From positions 1 to 32,726 of the forward strand of contig SXOA01000064.1 of NCBI GenBank assembly GCA_005778405.1: a stretch of 32,726 nucleotides of DNA. The letters run 5' to 3'. The DNA is from Planctomycetaceae bacterium. GTDB taxonomy: Bacteria; Planctomycetota; Planctomycetia; Pirellulales; Pirellulaceae. The notes beneath the pieces are model-generated. The model saw nothing but the letters and a program-made list of their open reading frames with translations. It did no database searches and had not been told where the DNA came from. This document shows positions 30,914 through 32,726 of this stretch, piece after piece. The position numbers were made by a program, and so were the translations under genes. Position 1 is the first letter of the stretch. Every line of letters begins with the position of its first letter.

Positions 30914-30940
30914 TTGTGCGCGGCGCACGAAGCATATAAT
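30914..30940 (+). promoter_or_regulatory. speA promoter with embedded palindrome
   Basis: A perfect TATAAT (30935-30940) is preceded by TTGTGC (30914-30919) at a short 15-bp spacing. Overlapping the -35 and filling the spacer is the perfect palindrome GTGCGC-G-GCGCAC (30916-30928), a good candidate operator. The leader to the ATG at 31030 would be about 83 bases. Confidence 0.5.
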
Positions 30941-30998
30941 GAAGCACCTAATCGTTACGAATTCGTCCCTTGCCGGCGCTTCCGCGTAGTGGCCGATT

Positions 30999-31026
30999 CC
31001 CAAGTCCCGAACCCCAAGTCCCGCCC
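30999..31026 (+). repeat. 14-bp direct repeat (period-7 type) before speA
   Basis: CCCAAGTCCCG occurs twice exactly 14 bp apart (30999 and 31013) and the array ends three bases before the speA ATG. The subunits CCCAAGT and CCCGNNC give an internal 7-bp phase like the heptamer repeats elsewhere in the window. Confidence 0.6.
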
Positions 31027-31029
31027 CAA

Positions 31030-32726
31030 ATGCTCAAAGACGCTGTTGATCGCTGGTCCATCACCGATGCCGCTGAACTGTACGATGTCCCCCGCTGGGG
31101 CAAGGGGTATTTTGGCGTCAATGATAAAGGGCACCTGACGGTCCATCCGAACAAGGACCCGGCAGTCGGCATTGACATGAAGGATTTGATCGACCGCCTG
31201 CAACTGCGGGGGCTCGATCTTCCCATCTTGTTGCGGTTCAACGGCATCTTGAAGGACCGGCTGCGGGAGATGCACGATGTCTTTGCTCAGGCTATCAAGG
31301 ACCACGACTACAAAGGGAAGTACATCTGCGTCTACCCCATCAAGGTCAACCAGCAGCGGCACGTCGTCGAGCAGATCGTGCAGTACGGCAAAGTTTATGG
31401 CTTTGGCCTGGAAGCTGGAAGCAAACCGGAAATGCTGGCAGTGGTGGCGATGACCGACGCCGACACGCCGATTATCTGCAATGGCTTCAAGGATGCCGAA
31501 TTCATTGAAATGGCCATGCTGGCCCAGAAGATTGGCCGCAACGTCATTCCGGTTGTGGAGAAATATACGGAACTGGCGCTGATTCTGAAGTATGCGGAAA
31601 AGGTTGGTGTTCGCCCGCAAATCGGCATGCGGATCAAGCTGGCCGCGCGGGGCAGCGGCCGCTGGCAATCGTCCGGTGGCTGGCGGAGCAAGTTCGGCCT
31701 GACCGTCGGCGAAATTCTGCATGCCGTCGAAGAGCTCAAGAGCCGGAACATGCTGGACTGCTTCAAGCTGCTGCACTTCCACCTCGGCAGTCAGATTACG
31801 AACATTCGGCACGTGAAAGCGGCGATCACGGAAGCTACTCGCGCTTATACCGATTTGGTGAAGCGCGGGGCGGGGCTCGAATATCTGGACATCGGCGGCG
31901 GCCTGGGGGTCGATTACGACGGCTCGCAGACGAACTTTGAATCGAGCGTCAACTACACACTGCAAGAATATGCCGCCGACGTCATTCACCATTCCCAGGC
32001 GGTCTGCGACGAAGCGGGCGTGCCGCACCCGCACATTATCTCGGAAAGTGGCCGGGCGGTGGCCGCGTATCATGCGGCGCTGGTTTTTGGCGTGCTCGGT
32101 GTGGCAGGGCAGGGGAATGGCGATGACAGCCTGCTCGACATCCCCCCCGATTCCGAGCAGCCGTTGCACGATCTGGTGGATACGTTTAAAAATGTCACAG
32201 CCCGCAATGTGCTGGAGAGTTTTCACGACGCCCAGCAGGCTATGGACGTGGTGATGACGCTCTTTTCCAGCGGCTATTTGACGCTCGATCAGCGGGCGCT
32301 GGCCGAGAATCTGTTCTGGACGATCTGCAAAAAGATTCGCCGGCTGTCGGAACAGCTCGACTACGTTCCCGAGGAACTGGAAGGGCTCGACACGCTCCTA
32401 TCGGACACGTACTTCTGCAACTTCTCGCTCTTCCAGTCCATGCCCGACAGTTGGGCCATCAAGCAGCTATTCCCCGTGATGCCAATTCACCGGCTGGAAG
32501 AGCGGCCGACGCGGCACGCGGTGTTGGGGGACATCACCTGTGACAGCGACGGCAAGGTTGACCAGTTCATCGACCGCCGCGATGTGAAGCGGACCCTCCG
32601 CCTGCACCAATACACCAACGGCCAACCGTATTACATGGGGACATTTCTGATAGGGGCATATCAGGAAATCCTCGGCGATCTTCACAACCTGTTCGGCGAC
32701 ACGCACGTCGCCCACATTTGCCTCGA
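31030..32726 (+). CDS. speA: Biosynthetic arginine decarboxylase (3' end beyond window)
   Basis: PLP-dependent fold-III decarboxylase that converts arginine to agmatine, the entry to putrescine and spermidine. 565 codons are visible with no stop; family members are about 630-660 residues, so most of the protein is present. The N-terminal RWSITDAAELYDVPRWGKGYFGVN is characteristic. CVYPIKVNQQRHVVEQ contains the PLP lysine K105; GFGLEAGSKPEM, LLHFHLGSQITNIRH, LDIGGGLGVDYDGS and ESGRAVAAYHA provide cofactor and substrate contacts; the 470-540 region (SDTYFCNFSLFQSMPDSWAI, MPIHRL, LGDITCDSDGK) contains the C-terminal active-site cysteine segment. ATG 31030 starts at the family's normal N-terminus; the sequence just before it is a repeat and no clear Shine-Dalgarno is visible. 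Confidence 0.95.
   Translation, partial: MLKDAVDRWSITDAAELYDVPRWGKGYFGVNDKGHLTVHPNKDPAVGIDMKDLIDRLQLRGLDLPILLRFNGILKDRLREMHDVFAQAIKDHDYKGKYICVYPIKVNQQRHVVEQIVQYGKVYGFGLEAGSKPEMLAVVAMTDADTPIICNGFKDAEFIEMAMLAQKIGRNVIPVVEKYTELALILKYAEKVGVRPQIGMRIKLAARGSGRWQSSGGWRSKFGLTVGEILHAVEELKSRNMLDCFKLLHFHLGSQITNIRHVKAAITEATRAYTDLVKRGAGLEYLDIGGGLGVDYDGSQTNFESSVNYTLQEYAADVIHHSQAVCDEAGVPHPHIISESGRAVAAYHAALVFGVLGVAGQGNGDDSLLDIPPDSEQPLHDLVDTFKNVTARNVLESFHDAQQAMDVVMTLFSSGYLTLDQRALAENLFWTICKKIRRLSEQLDYVPEELEGLDTLLSDTYFCNFSLFQSMPDSWAIKQLFPVMPIHRLEERPTRHAVLGDITCDSDGKVDQFIDRRDVKRTLRLHQYTNGQPYYMGTFLIGAYQEILGDLHNLFGDTHVAHICL

Larger units (their letters stand above)
30587..31029. other. Divergent intergenic region between the LptF-family gene and speA
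   Basis: 443 bp with no gene. It contains three copies of a CCGTG-rich repeat (two forming an inverted pair at 30712-30775, one more at about 30831-30858), a duplicated GTTACGAATT (near 30879 and 30955), the speA promoter and a 14-bp direct repeat just before speA. Confidence 0.6.

Overview
The window is high-GC bacterial DNA with gene content typical of Planctomycetota, probably Pirellulales-like. The supporting genes are a secreted formylglycine sulfatase, zinc-ribbon/GYF_2 membrane proteins, TPR plus FG-GAP plus ASPIC/UnbV (CRTAC1-like) proteins, an SPFH protein and a PcfJ-like protein. The phylum is inferred from families and style; no rRNA gene is present to confirm it.

Layout. 1-13.0 kb is a housekeeping mosaic on both strands: leucyl aminopeptidase (cut by the left edge), PcfJ-like protein, sulfatase, STAS protein, two tandem zinc-ribbon/GYF_2 proteins, a small conserved-looking protein, an ICMT/PEMT-type methyltransferase, NAD(P)H-hydrate dehydratase (nnrD), an SPFH protein paired with a divergent NAD-kinase-like protein, larB and argG. 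13.16-28.55 kb is a co-directional envelope/exopolysaccharide locus: Wzz-like co-polymerase, polysaccharide deacetylase, flippase, O-antigen ligase/polymerase, GT2, two tandem 983-residue TPR/FG-GAP/ASPIC proteins, a BioF2/FemAB-like GNAT protein and a processive-type GT2. 28.58-32.73 kb holds a small, apparently 5'-truncated membrane protein, an LptF/LptG permease, and biosynthetic arginine decarboxylase speA (cut by the right edge).

How the polysaccharide genes fit together. The flippase, ligase/polymerase and Wzz-like protein form a Wzx/Wzy-type export set. The two GT2 enzymes build the glycan, and the deacetylase and GNAT protein probably modify it. The co-polymerase has no fused tyrosine kinase. 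The duplicated propeller-like proteins, each N-terminally membrane anchored, sit between glycosyltransferase and acetyltransferase genes and are the least expected members.

Main points for a second look. (1) A ~3.71-kb tandem duplication carries a conserved promoter, the 983-residue gene, a conserved hairpin and the start of the GNAT gene; the left GNAT copy is reduced to about 22 codons and abuts a transposase remnant. (2) The processive GT2 is frameshifted exactly at a heptanucleotide tandem repeat, and one extra repeat unit would restore the frame, so it is a candidate phase-variable gene. (3) Other period-7 repeats lie just upstream of argG and speA. (4) A 16-nt element is identical immediately after the argG and LptF-family stop codons. 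(5) A sequence near 29.2 kb can fold as a perfect three-way junction. (6) The speA promoter carries a perfect palindrome between its hexamers. No tRNA, rRNA or CRISPR array was recognised.
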